The notes: generated by a model not told the origin, from the letters alone. Counted from the stretch's first letter, positions 45,557 through 58,388 are shown. The stretch: 64,000 nucleotides of DNA from Tanytarsus gracilentus (GCA_038502055.1 JAXRKN010000024.1:310001-374000); one strand, 5' to 3'. Numbers and translations: made by a program.

Positions 45557-46899
45557 TTATGGCTCATACAATCCCATCAAGACTGAATAATAAGATCGAG
45601 CAGTTTCTAAAATCCAGTAAAAAGTTTCCATTGAAACGCCAAAGAATTTCCACGCTGTCAGTTGTTGACCTTCTTGAGCTTTTATCATCACAATCAAAAT
45701 GAGCTTTCGAAATTTTAAATCTGACTCGTACCAAAGTGTGTTGTAGGCGGCAAATGCGACCGATGATGATGAACTGGGAAAATTTATAAAAATAAATTCA
45801 AAATAAAATAAAAAATTTATTTTCTTACTCGATTAATTTCTGAACAAAAAAGCACTGAACAAATGCTTGAACATTTGCAGCCAAAAGAACCAGCAAATAT
45901 TTTGCTACGAACGAAAGCGAAAGTCCAATCTACAAAAATATTTAAATTAAATTTTATCAAAAATTAACAGAGAAAAAACAAATTTACGACTGTCAAAAAA
46001 GCGCCGACACAAATATTTCCAGTGATTGCCAAAACATTAACAAGCAGCAAAGGCGAAAAAATTCTTTCCAACTTTTGTGTGACTTCAATCAACTGCTGAT
46101 GAATTTCGATTAATTTTTTCAACTCTTCAGCGTCTTCGACTTTGCCGATTTTCTTCGCCAAAATGTCAAACTCCATTGAGGTGATCATCATCAAGCCAGC
46201 GAAGAGTAAGTCAGTAAATGCGATAATGGAAATAATTAAAAAACCAATCCAAACACTCCAAATGTAAGTCAGCCAAAAGAGAAAAAAATTTGATTCGTCA
46301 AACGGATAAAGCAAAGCGTAAGGCAGTTCCCAGTCGACACTTTGTGACGTCATCAAGCCGTAAATTTTCAATTCAAACATAAAAAGTACAAAATTCAAGA
46401 TAGATCCAAAATAACTTAAAAGTTGAAGCCATGAAATCACTTTCAACTCCTTCAAATATTTTCGAACGCCAAAAATTTTCTGATCCAAATTCAAATGAGG
46501 AAAATTCTCGTCGAGTTTTTCAATCACTTCCAAAATCAATTCGCGATTATAGAAAAAAATCCAAAAAAGTTTTAGCCAAGTTATCACGAAAATAAAAATG
46601 TAGCCAAAGTTCTCGATTGTAACCAAAAATTTGCTTGGATTTCTCACAAAAACAACCACGGAAACGGCCGACCAACCGCTGATCAAAAATGTGCCAATAA
46701 AAAACAAAAAAAAGTGAATTTTTCGAAATTTATCGCCGCGAACTTCAACGCGACGCAAAAATGGAAAACCACAAAATTCGAAAAACTTCTCACACTTAAG
46801 AAATTCCTCGAAAGAAATCAAAAAATCAACGCTGCGATTTTGAAATTTTTTAGCAATTTTTTGCTTTAAACTTGAGAAAAATTTCGAAACTTTTTCCAT
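45557..46899 (-). CDS. Odorant receptor (7tm_6) 2 of 5
   Basis: Three exons (45988-46899, 45829-45929, 45557-45773) give 409 aa. Exon 1 shares its first about 80 residues almost exactly with the third receptor, together with LKIYGLMTSQSVDWELPYA, then diverges. The last exon is almost identical to those of the other four, with one visible change (NTLWYESD for NTPWYESD). The second and third exons are exactly 101 and 217 nt, as in all five genes. The 5' flank, including GCAACTTGAAATTG, repeats in front of the first and second receptors, so promoters were copied with the genes. The ligand cannot be inferred. Confidence 0.9.
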
Positions 46900-47150
46900 T
46901 TTCGATTTGATTGATTGACAGCTCGCGAATGACTGAAAGTAAAATTTAGCAAAACACGCAAAGTTTTTTTTTTAGAAAATTGCCATAATTTGCAAATATT
47001 TAACTCAAACAGTTTTGCATAAAAATGAGTTTTAAAATCGTAATTGGATCATTTTTAATTTAAAACATTTTGAGTGCAAAAAATGCAACTTGAAATTGAA
47101 AATTTTAATTTATTTCAAGCTTAAAATAATAAAATATAAGTTTCATCACT

Positions 47151-48482
47151 TTATGGCTCATACAATCCCATCAAGACTGAATAATAAGATCGAGCAGTTT
47201 CTAAAATCCAGTAAAAAGTTTCCATGGAAACGCCAAAGAATTTCCACGCTGTCAGTTGATGACCTTCTTGAGCTTTTATCATCACAATCAAAATGAGCTT
47301 TCGAAACTTTAAATCTGACTCATACCAAGGTGTGTTGTAGGCGGCAAATGCGACCGATGATGATGAACTGGGAAAATTTATTAAATAAATTAAATTAAAT
47401 TTAAAATTAAATTTTTACTCAATCAACTTTTGAACGAAATGGCACTGAGTGAACCCATTGATGACACATCCGAAAAATGCCAGGAAATATTTTGCAATAA
47501 ACGATGAAGAAGCGCTAGTCTGTTGAATAAATTAAAGCACGCAAATTTTTTAAGACTTTAAATTTCTCACAATTGTAAGGAAAGCTGAAAAACACATGAC
47601 GTCGACAACTGCGAGAATATTCACAAAAAGCAGCGGCGAAAAAATTCTCTCCAGCTTTTGTGTGACTTCAATCAACTGCTGATGAATTTCGATTAATTTT
47701 TTCAACTCTTCAGCGTCTTCAACTTTGCCGATTTTCTTCGCCAAAATATCAAACTCCATTGAGGTGATCATCATCAAGCCAGCGTAGAGTAAGTCAGTAA
47801 AAACGGCAATCGAGAGCACAACAATTCCAACCCAAACACTCCAAATGTAAGTCAGCCAAAAGAGAACAAAATTTGAATTGTCAAACGGATAAACATGAGC
47901 GTAAGGCAGTTCCCAGTCGACACTTTGTGACGTCATCAAGCCGTAAATTTTCCGTTGAAACAAAAAAGACAAAAAGTTTGCACCGAATCCATAAAAACCA
48001 AAATAAACCAAACACGAAATCACTTTCAATTTTTTCAAATATTTTCGAACTCCAAAAAGTTTCTGATCCAAACTCAGATGAGGAAAATTCACGTCGAGTT
48101 TTTCAATCACTTCCAAAATTTCCACGCGTTTGTGAAAAACAAGCCAAAAAGTCTTGACAGTCATCACGCCCCAAACACCAACGTAAGCCAAATCCTCGAC
48201 AGATTGCAAAAATTTATTCGCATCGTGAGCGAAGAAAAAAAACGAAATTGTCGAATGAAAAATGTGCAAAAGCAAACCGACAAAGGAAATAAAAAAGTGA
48301 ATTTTTCGAAATTTATCGCCTCGAACTTCAACGCGACGCAAAAATGGAAAACCACAAAATTCGAAAAACTTCTCACACTTAAGAAATTCCTCGAAAGAAA
48401 TCAAAAAATCAACGCTGCGATTTTGAAATTTTTTAGCAATTTTTTGCTTTAAACTTGAGAAAAATTTCGAAACTTTTTCCAT
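47151..48482 (-). CDS. Odorant receptor (7tm_6) 3 of 5
   Basis: Three exons (47571-48482, 47419-47519, 47151-47367) give 409 aa. The start MEKVSKFFSSLKQKI is at 48482; the frame continues upstream without ATG. It is a close paralogue of the second receptor in the first 80 residues and around TSQSVDWELPYA, but helices 2-4 differ (FISFVGLLLHIFHSTISF). The conserved intracellular stretch SMEFDILAKKIGKVEDAEELKKL and the shared Orco-facing last exon are present. A plus-strand P450 gene starts about 580 bp upstream, so the two are divergently transcribed from the spacer 48483-49057. Confidence 0.9.
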
Positions 48483-49057
48483 TTTTAAACTTTCGACTGA
48501 TTTTGACGAGCAGAAGAAGAACAATGAAAAAATCTAAAACTGAAATTTATGTTCGCATTTTACATTTTGATTGCTTCAAAAGAGTAATGATATGTTATTA
48601 GGTGCAATAAAGGATGAAAAAATGAATTATTTTAAATTTAATATGCGAACTTTTACAACTTGTTGAAATTGCTGCTGACTTACAAAAGTTTTTTAGCTTG
48701 AGTTTTTTAAATAAAAAAATTATTAAACATTTTTAAGCTGAATTTGAACTTTAATAAAAAAATTAGGATAATGAAACCTTTTGTGGTCATAAACCTTATT
48801 TCGTTGGATTTTTATGTCTGCTGATATTTTAAGAATTTACATAGCTTGAATTTTTGTTAATTCAGAGTTCATTTCCCCTCGGAAAATTAATTTAGTTTGC
48901 GTCCATCCTGATTTAGTCCTGTGTCGCTACCTCTTTGTCATCTATCTATACGAAAAAAATGTTTTCAATTAGAAATTCAAAACAAAAATTTCAAAAGACC
49001 TTGAAATAACTTTTTAGTTCTAATCTCACTCAGTTTTTCTAAAGCGACAAAAGCGAC

Positions 49058-50953
49058 ATGTCGAGTTTTTTTGAGTTCTTTTTTTTCTACATTTTTCCAC
49101 TTTTAATTTTTATTTTCGCCTTTTTGCGTCAAAAGTTTTCGTACTTTGAAGATCGCGAGATTCCATTCGTCAAGCCGAAATGGCCAATGGGAAATTTGAG
49201 TGGCGTTGGAAGTGAAAAACATTTGTGCGATGCAATCACGGAAGTTTACAATGCATGCAAGGGAAAAGATGTCATTTGCGGATTTTACAATCAATTTTTG
49301 CCAATTTATCTGGTGATTGATCGAAATTTGGCAAAGTCAGTGCTGATTAAAGATTTTAAATATTTCGTTAATCGCGGCATTTACTCGAATGTCAAAGGCG
49401 AACCTTTAACAGGTGAAATTAAAAATTTAAATGCGCGGCACAAAAATTCTAATCTTGTTTTTTGTCTCAAGGTCATTTGTTTCTGACTAAAGACGATTAC
49501 TGGAGATTTTTACGTCATAAACTCATGCCATCATTCACTGCGAGCAAAGTCAAAGGAATGTTCGATGTGATTAGTGAAAAATCTTTGAATTTAATTCAAG
49601 CACTAAATAGCAGCGAGTCAATTGAGTTGAGAAATATTACCGCGAAATATACTTTAGACGTGATCGGTTCTGTCGCGCTTGGATTTGAAGTCAACACGCT
49701 TAAAAAGCAAAACGAAAATCTCGTCAATATTTTTCTCAACGCTTACGGAAGCGGAATGCGAGCACAACTCAAGTTCTTTATGATCAACAACTTTCCTCAA
49801 ATCTCAAAGTTAATTGGAATTAAATTTCTCAGCAAAGAATTTACGAATTTTATTTTCGGCGTTGTCAATGACAATTTAAAATATCGCAACGAGAACAAAG
49901 ACAATCGTGAGGATTTTTTTAATATGCTCATTCAGCACTTGGATGATAAGACATTGAAGTTTAATGAAATCACTGCTCAGGTCATGGGATTTATGTCCAA
50001 CAGCACCGAATCGACGAGCACCGTGATTTCATTCGCATTGTTTCAGTTGAGTCACAATCAAGAAATTCAACAAAAATTGAGGAAAGAAATTGAAGAAAAA
50101 TCAATAAACGGAGAAATCACTTACGAAGCTTTGCATGAGATGAAGTATTTGGATCAGGTTGTCGATGGTGAGATTTTAATTATTTTTTTTACGAGGGGCA
50201 AATTACTCTTTCGATTTTTTTATAAAAAGTGTGGGTTTTAAATTTGAAAAAAAAAAAGAAAAATTAATTTTAAAATTTAAATATCAAAATAATTTCAATT
50301 ATTTTAAAAATCCTCTAGAAACCCTCCGAATGCACCCAACTTCTTTTCTATTTTTCCGCGAAGCCTCGAACGACTACAAAGTTCCAAACTCTAAGCACAT
50401 CATAAAGAAAAGTTCGCGTGTTTGGATTTCAACGAGATGCGTTCACTATAACGATGAAATTTATCAAAATCCGGATGTTTTTGATCCTGAAAGATTTTCA
50501 ATAGAAGAAATCGAAAAACGACCGGATTTTTCTTTACTTGGATTTGGTAAAATTTTGATTTGTTTTTGAGTTTAAATTTAATTGATTTTTTTGCAAGGTG
50601 ACGGACCAAGACAATGCATCGGAATGAGGTTGGTATAAATTTTTTTATATTAAATTTTATTTTACTAAATTTTTATTATTTTTTTCTAAATTTTAAATTT
50701 ATTATTTTTTTTATAAATTTTATTAATATTAAATTTTTATATTAATTTTTTTTTCAATTTTTTTATAAAATTAAATTTTTAATATTTTTTATCTACGTTC
50801 GGTTCTTTAGAGACAAAATTGGCCATTGCTCAAGTCATAAAAAACTTCAAAGTCGATGTGGATGATCGAACAGCTTTTCCGATAAAGCTCGCACCTGAAA
50901 GTCCATTTCTTGAAGCTGAAGGTGGATTTTGGGTTAAGCTTGAAAAAATTTAA
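49058..50953 (+). CDS. Cytochrome P450, CYP6-like, with damaged last acceptor
   Basis: Five exons (49058-49412, 49472-50167, 50319-50546, 50598-50628, 50797-50953) would give 488 aa. It shows an N-terminal anchor, a C-helix WRFLRHKL, the ExxR element ETLRM, PERF and the heme loop FGDGPRQCIGMR, so it belongs to the CYP3 clan. Two oddities: the last intron lacks an AG acceptor (CTAC before GTTCGGT, where the reading phase demands the junction), and the I-helix oxygen-activation motif (A/G)Gx(D/E)T reads NSTES. It is either a gene beginning to decay, a rare GT-AC intron or a sequence error. A cryptic AG 14 bp downstream would delete FGSLE. It is inserted on the opposite strand within the receptor array. 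Confidence 0.82.
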
Positions 50954-51292
50954 TTCATTTTTGTACAAATAAAATCGATTGAGCACTTTTTTAACCTGAA
51001 AACTTTAATAAAATATTCGAATCATGAGAAATTTTCAACTTGTTGCATCACGCGATGTATTTCAAAGTGTGAATTTTTTAACGACTTGGAAAATGCGAGT
51101 GAGAAATTTTATGAAAATTACTTTCAATTTTTTTTATTTCAAAATCGAATGAAGAGTGGAAAAATATTTTTAAAAAAATTGAATTTAAAAATTAGAGAAG
51201 AATTTGTTGATAATTTTTTAAATCTACTTTATTTACTATTTTGTGATTATATTGAACTAAATTTTGCGACTACTAAATATCTTCTTCACACT

Positions 51293-52677
51293 TTATGGCT
51301 CATACAATCCCATCAAGACTGAATAATAAGATCGAGCAGTTTCTAAAATCCAGTAAAAAGTTTCCATTGAAACGCCAAAGAATTTCCACGCTGTCAGTTG
51401 TTGACCTTCTTGAGCTTTTATCATCACAATCAAAATGAGCTTTCGAAACTTTAAATCTGACTCGTACCAAGGTGTGTTGTAGGCGGCAAATGCGACCGAT
51501 GATGATGAACTGAGAAAATTTATAAAAAAATAAAAATTGAAAAAAAACATAAAAATTTTAAAATTTAAAAATAAATAAAAAATTAAATTTTTACTCGATC
51601 AACTTTTGAGCAAAATAGCAATGCACAAAAGCATTCAATGTTGGCGCCAAAGTCAACACAGCATTTTTCAACATGATTTGAAAATCGTCGTTTCCCTATT
51701 AAAAGAAAAAAATGATTAAAAAATCTAAATAAATTTTTAATTACAATTGTAAGAAAAGCAATTGTGCAGCACATTCCAATTGCAGCGAAAATATTCACGA
51801 AAAGCAGTGGAGCAAAAATTCTCTCCAGCTTTTGTGTGACTTCAATCAACTGCTGATGAATTTCGATTAATTTTTTCAACTCTTCAACGTCTTCGACTTT
51901 GCCGATTTTCTTCGCCAAAATGTCAAATTCCATCGAGGTGATCATCATCAAGCCAGAAAAAAGGAAATCAGTAAAAATAAAATTTCCAACCTGACAGAAA
52001 AGCTGAGAAAATTCTAAAACTTGAATTGGCCAGAAGAAAATTGAGTTTGAGGCATCGAAAGGAAACCACAAAGACATGATTGGCTTTAGATGGACATTTT
52101 CATTATTTATCCATCGTAAAAATCCTTTTTGTAGTTCAAAAGTCACCATTTGAATGAATGCGAACATGTAAACGAGAATCGCAATTAAATTTATCACTTT
52201 CAACTCTTTTAAATATTTTCCAACGCCAAAAATTTTCTGATCCAAACTCAAATGCGGAAAATTATCGTCGAGTTTTTCAATCACTTCCAAAATTAAATTA
52301 CGGTGAAGGAAAATAAATAAAAATAATTTCCAAAGCATCAAAATTAAACTTCCGATTAATGCAAAATTTTCGACGAAAGCAATGAAAAAAATTTTATCGG
52401 ATGAAAAAATCGCCAAAGATATCGTCGAATGAATTAAAAGAATTATGAGAATTGAAATGCAAAAACTCAAAAAGATTTTTCGAAATTTATCGCTTCGAAG
52501 TTCAACGCGACGCAAAAATGGAAAACCAATAAATCCAAAAAACTTTTCACACTTGAAAAAATCCTCGAAAGAAATCAAAAAATTAACGCTGCGACTTTGG
52601 AATTTTCGATGAATTTTCTTCTTCAAATTTTTGCAAAAAACTTTCAAGTTAAAAAAATATTTTGTAATTTTTTCCAT
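51293..52677 (-). CDS. Odorant receptor (7tm_6) 4 of 5
   Basis: Three exons (51745-52677, 51595-51695, 51293-51509) give 416 aa. The start MEKITKYFFNLKVFCKNL is related to but longer than in receptors 1-3. Helices and the extracellular loop (INNENVHLKPIMSLWFPFD) are the most divergent of the group, while SMEFDILAKKIGKVEDVEELKKL and the last exon remain nearly invariant. The second exon starts GNDDF rather than TGL or TSA. The spacer toward the P450 (50954-51292) contains only AT-rich DNA. Confidence 0.9.
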
Positions 52678-53059
52678 TTTAAAACTTTCGACTTGCTTAA
52701 TTGAACTTTGGCGGAAAAATAAAAAAAATTAAAACTGAACTTTTTATTCGTTATTTAAAAGTTGAATTATTAATTTGCAAATTAATAAAAATTGTTGTAA
52801 TTACTGTCAATCATAAACAGAGCAACGGGACTTATTTAAGGATCCGACAGAAATTCTGTACATTTTTTCTAACGAATTTTATTTTATGTAAAACTGCAGT
52901 TTTTCTTAAAATTTCTGTCGGATCCATGACCCACACTCCAGATCATTTTTTTTATAAAATTCAGAACATGTTGAAAATTAAATTTTTTATCTACTTTATT
53001 TACTATTTTTTGATTATATTTAACTACATTTTGCGACTACTAAATATCTTCTTCACACT

Positions 53060-54405
53060 TTATGGCTCATACAATCCCATCAAGACTGAATAATAAGATC
53101 GAGCAGTTTCTAAAATCCAGTAAAAAGTTTCCATTGAAACGCCAAAGAATTTCCACGCTGTCAGTTGTTGACCTTCTCGAGCTTTTATCATCACAATCAA
53201 AATGAGCTTTCGAAATTTTAAATCTGACTCGTACCAAGGTGTGTTGTAGGCGGCAAATGCGACCGATGATGATGAACTGGGAAAATTTAAAATCAAAATA
53301 AATTAAATTAATTTAAAATTTTACTCAGTTAATTTTTGAGCCAGATGACAGTGAATAAAGCCAGTTATTAAGCAAGTCAAAGCTCCACCAATAAATTTAA
53401 CGGCCAAGGAAAAATTGAGTCCAGTCTGAAAAAGTCAAAATTATTTTGAATTTTATTTTTGAATTATTTTTTTAATTTTACGAATGCCAAAAACGCAAAA
53501 GTGCACGTCGCACAAATGAGAGCCAAAATCAAAGCAAAAAGTACGGGCGAAAAAATTCTCTCCAGCTTTTGTGTGACTTCAATCAACTGCTGATGAGTTT
53601 CGATTAATTGTTTCAACTCTTCAGCGTCTTCGACTTTGCTGATTTTCTTCGCCAAAATGTCAAATTCCATCGAAGTGATCATCATCAAACCAGCGAAGAG
53701 TAAATCAGTGGAAAGATAAAATAAAGTTCCAAAAAAAATTGCATAAGAATCGGAAAAATAAAACAGCCAGTATCCAAGTGGACTCGAGTCCATCGACGGA
53801 ACAAACGAAATAACCATAATTTTTTCCCACTCAGTTTCGAAACCAACAATTCGTCCATAAATTTTTAGCTGAATCGGAAATGTCACGATAAAAAAAGCGA
53901 ATGAGCAAAACACAACCACAGCAATGCCCGAAATCACTTTCAACTCTTTTAAATATTTTCGAACACCAAAAATTTTCTGATCCAAACTCAGATGCGGAAA
54001 ATTCTCGTCGAGTTTTTCAATCACTTCCAAAATTAAATTCCGATGGAACGAAACAACGTTAAAAGTCTTCGCGAAAATTCCAACGTCCATAGCGGCAAAC
54101 GCGATGAGCTCACAAAGGACCACAATTGACTGCGAATCTCCATCGAAAATGAAAATTGAAGCAATTAATGCAATCAGTATGAAAAACTGAAACAATTGCA
54201 TGGCAGAAAAGTGAATTTTTCGCCATTTATCGCTTTGAACTTCGACGCGACGCAAAAAAGAAAATCCACAAATGTTGAAGAACTTTTCACACTGCAGAAA
54301 ATCCTTGAAAGAAATCAAAAAATTAATTTTGGGATTTTTTAATTTCTGAAAAAAATTTGTGCAAAAAACTTTCAAGTTTAAAAAAATTTCCGAAAAATTT
54401 CCCAT
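53060..54405 (-). CDS. Odorant receptor (7tm_6) 5 of 5
   Basis: Three exons (53482-54405, 53325-53425, 53060-53276) give 413 aa, starting MGNFSEIFLNLKVFC. The body closely matches the first receptor (LPIQLKIYG-like loop, EWEKIMVISFVPSMDSSPLGYW; second exon TGLNFSLAVKFIGGALTC), although three receptors lie between them. The conserved loop SMEFDILAKKISKVEDAEELKQL and the common C-terminal exon are present. The first-and-fifth and second-and-third pairs make a nested pattern, suggesting an array expanded by block duplication or shuffled by unequal exchange. Confidence 0.9.
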
Positions 54406-54669
54406 TTTTAAACTTTCGACTTGTTTTGACGAGCAGAAGAAGAACAATGAAAAAATCTAGAACTGAAATAATAATTTGTTTTTTGTAATTGAATTTTTAA
54501 TTAACTTGTTGCAATTAATGTCAAACATCAAACGACTGCTAGAGGTTTTTCGCATAGAAGCAAAAAAATTTCAAAAAAGAAAAAAAATTGATGCATTTTT
54601 AAAGATTTCTTTTTAAGAATTGTGGCTTAAATTTATTAAAAAACTTTCAAATTTTAAATTTAAATCAAA

Positions 54670-56109
54670 TAGGGTGGACGCTTGTAATTCCGGAGTAAAT
54701 TGAATCGCAAGATAATAAATCATGAAATTTCTCTTACTTGGCACTGCTGATCATGCATTATCAGTACCTCGTTAGATTCGCAAAAGACACAGCTTTATTT
54801 TGAGACTGACTTTAAATTTTTTCGTGGTCTCCTTCATGCTTAAAAATTAATTCAAAACCTTGCTGGTAATTCCGGAGTGAATGCTTATAATTCCGGAGTA
54901 AATTTTAAAAATTCGATATAAAATCAAATTTTGATAATATCTTCATGCTTTCTTGAGTGAGGTGATTAAGTATGAAGAGATTGATATTTTTTGGGATTTC
55001 AATGTCTGGCAAGTGCAAGCAGTGCTTCCAACAAACTCCAAAATCCCTTTTTTATGACTCTTTTGCAATTTTTTACTTTCAATAGTAGATGTAATAAGAG
55101 CTAAATCACTTCAGAGGCCACTTAAGAATAGAACTCAATACTCACCCCTAAAAAGCATCTCTGAATAATTTTATTTCTCTTCGTTCTGAGATCTTATTGT
55201 GAGTAAAATAATTTTAAATGATTTTGGCTACTGTAATGTTAGTTTAACCTGGTATTCGATCTTGGTTCCTTCCCTGGAAATTAGTTCCTTCGCTGGAAGT
55301 TAGTTCCTCCGCTGGAAACCAGTTCCGCCAGTGGAAGTTGGTTCCTCCGCTGGAAGTTAGTTCCTCCGCTGGAAACCAGGTCCGCCAGTGGAAGTTAGTT
55401 CCTTCACTGGAAGTTAGTTCCTCCGCTGGAAGTAAGTTCCTACGCTAGATATTACTTTCTCCGATGGATGTTGGTTCCTCTACTAAAAGTTAGTTTTAGG
55501 ACATGCTTTATGCTGGGTATTGGTTCCCTCGTTGGAGTTTTGGAAAAGCTTTTAAGTATTTTAATTCCTTTTTAATACTGAACTGCCACAAACGAGTCAC
55601 GTCCACGATTATTTTCTGTTTATTTTTTCATTCATTTTGGATTTTATCCCGATAAAAAAAATTTTTACTGATGAAAATTTCATTGCCTACTAATGTGAAA
55701 TTTACTCCGGAATTATAAGCAATTTCACTCCGGAATTATAAGCACGTCATAAATGTTAATTTTTAAAGCACTTTGTGGACATATAAAATTTAAGTTGGTA
55801 TAAGAATGTGTTGATGAAGACCTTCGTGACTCAAGAAAAATAGTAATGGAAAAATTGCAACTGATTTAATTGATGAAAATTGACATGATAAATGAAGAGG
55901 ATTTTTGTATGGAGAAAATTAAAACGTGCTTTTCATGGCCAAAGGAAGTGTTAAAGTCATTGCTTTATTTTACAAAATTGTCGCGCATGACAGTACCTTC
56001 AAACTTTAAGTCAAGTGTCAAGGTGTAAAATGCTTTGTTTGTAAAATATTGACGCATTTAATTTTACTCCGGAATTATAAGCACTCCGGAATAACAAGCG
56101 TCCACCCTA
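54670..56109. mobile_element. TA-flanked inverted-repeat element, 1.4 kb
   Basis: The left end GGGTGGACGCTTGTAATTCC and the right end (complement GGGTGGACGCTTGTTATTCC) are inverted copies, each bordered by TA, as with TA-targeting DNA transposons. The core CTTATAATTCCGGAGT recurs at both subterminal regions (near 54688, 54863, 54885, 55706, 55732, 56063 and 56080). No open frame of note or transposase motif is present, so it is non-autonomous. It lies between the fifth receptor and the second P450. Confidence 0.75.
55255..55500. repeat. 20-bp minisatellite GTTCCTCCGCTGGAA
   Basis: About eleven imperfect copies of a 20-bp unit (TTAGTTCCTCCGCTGGAAG with variants CCAGTTCCGCCAGTGG) lie in the centre of the TA-flanked element. 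GC content is clearly above the surroundings. Confidence 0.75.
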
Positions 56110-56532
56110 GCAGGAAATGTAAATTTTCTTTAAATCTTTAAATTTTAAACTTTTTTTTTTCAACTCGACACCAAGTTAGCAACTGATTGAGTGCGAGAAA
56201 AATTTATTAAATAAATATAAAAAATTTTAAACTGAGAATGTATTAAAAATTTGATAAGATAATGATAAAGATTGAAGAGAGTTGAAAATCCATAATTGGA
56301 GTTTTATTAATCGGAAAATTTCTTAAATCTTTTTATCAATTTTGAAGCCAAAAATGGAAATTTATTAATTTATTTATTTTCTTAATTTAATTTTTAATCA
56401 TGGAATTTATAAAAGTTATTTAATTTATTCGAAATAAAAATTATTATAAACCATTTCACAATAATTTTTAAATATTTTGACAATTTTTAATATTTAAAGT
56501 TTCTCTTCTGATTTTTTATGAAATAATTATCT

Positions 56533-58388
56533 TTAAATTCTCTCAAAATTGACATAAAATCCTCCCAAAATATCCAGCTGAGAACACTTCGGATTTATCT
56601 TCAACGGATATGGGGTGCTTGAGTTCGGATTTAATTTGAAATTCTGGACAATTTTTGCAACTGCGAGTTTCACATTTAGAAGTCCAAATCTGTAAGTAAA
56701 ACGTTAAATTTTTTATTTAAAATGTTAGGCTGTATTTTTGAGTCGATTTCCCTTTGTTAATTTTAAAGTTAATTAATTTTTCTCACCTCATTCCAATGCA
56801 ATTTCTCGGGCCTTCACCAAACGGCAAATAAACGTATGGCGATCGCTTTTCAATTTCTTCTTGTGAAAATCTTTCAGGATCAAATTTTTGAGGATTTGGA
56901 TAAAATCGTTCGTCATAGTGAAAACCAACGGCTGGAATGAAAACTTGAGAATCTTTCGGTATGACGTGAGGAGAGTTTGGAATTTTGTAATCGTTTGAGG
57001 CTTTACGGAACAAGAAGAATGCGGGTGGATACATTCGGAGAGTTTCTGAAATTTTTTTAAAATAAATATAGATTTTAGAATTTTTTAAAAAATTAAAATT
57101 CAAAGGGCAAAATACTCCAGAAAAATTTGATACACTTGAAATTTAAAAATTTACACTTTTCTAGAATTTTTTTAAGTTTTTTTGCCCCTTGTAATAAATT
57201 TTTAAAATCTACACTTTTTAAAATTTAAGAAAAAATTAAAAAAATTTTTTTAAAAAAATCGAAAGAGTAATTTACCCCTCATAAAAAAATAATTAAAATC
57301 TCACCATCGACAATTTGACTCAAATACTTCATCTCATGCAAAGCTTCGTAAGTGATTTCTCCTTTTATTGATTTTTCTTCAATTTCTTTTCTCAATTTTT
57401 GTTGAATTTCTTGATTGTGACTCAACTCACATAAAACTGCAGCAACAGTTGTGCTCGACGTGTCGGATCCAGCGAAAAGAAACAAAAAAGCTTGAGCTAA
57501 AATTTCATTCAGCGTCAATTTTTTGACATCCGTAGAAATTTCGCCCTCAATCGAGCCTTTGTTCTTCAACTGAATCAACATGTTGAGAAAATCTTTGCGA
57601 TTGTCATTTTTCTCCTCTCGATTCTTAACATTATTACCAACGACTCCAATAAAAAAATCACTCACTGTGTTGCTGAACAACTTGAGTCCGAATAATTTTC
57701 CAATTTTGGGAAAAGTATTGCAAATAAAAAATCTCAGCATCGCCCAACTTCCGCCGGTTGGAAAAATTTCTTTAAGAATTTCAATTAATTTTTCGTGTTC
57801 ACCGTTCAAAGTGTTTGCGTCCATTCCGAAAGCGACTGAGCTGATTATGTCGACCATGTAACGATGAGCAATGTCTTTAAGTTCGAGTGAAGGATTTTTG
57901 TTAATTGCCGCGATTAAATTCTCAGATTTTCTGACAACTTCAGGGTACATCGCTTTGAGTTTACCAGAAGTGAAGACTGGACTGAGTTTGTGCCTCAAAA
58001 ATCGCCATCGATCATCTTCGAGTGAAAATAAATGACCCGTCAACGGTTCATCCTCCTCATCCACATAAACTCCGCGATTTACGAAATTATTAAAATCTTT
58101 AATCATGACAAGTTTCACGAGTTCTTCATCAGCCACAACGTAAACGGGTTGAATTGAGGAGTAAAATCCATAAATGACGTCTTTACCTTTAAGCTTCTCA
58201 TAAATTTCTTTCATTCGATCGAAAAAGTGACAATCAGTCCCGATTCCACTCATGTTGCCCATCAAAGTAAAAGTTCCTGGTCTCACATGAGGAATTCCTT
58301 TTCTCTCAAAATACGAAAATTTCCTCTCCAAAAACAAATAAATTAATGCAAAAAATCCAATAACAAAACAAAAAATAAATTCGATCAT
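56533..58388 (-). CDS. Cytochrome P450, CYP6-like, intact
   Basis: Three exons (57305-58388, 56787-57045, 56533-56689) give 499 aa. All P450 landmarks are standard: N-terminal membrane anchor (MIEFIFCFVIGFFALIYLF), C-helix WRFLRHKLSPVF, I-helix AGSDTSSTT, ETLRMYPP, PERF and heme-binding FGEGPRNCIGMRFG. It is a microsomal monooxygenase of the CYP3 clan, a group often involved in detoxification. It is the sister of the P450 at 49058-50953 (shared LSHNQEIQQKLRKEIEEKS and GEITYEALHEMKYL) but lacks that gene's intron in the LTGHLF region. The last intron has a normal TTACAG acceptor, which shows what the sister gene has lost. Confidence 0.94.
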
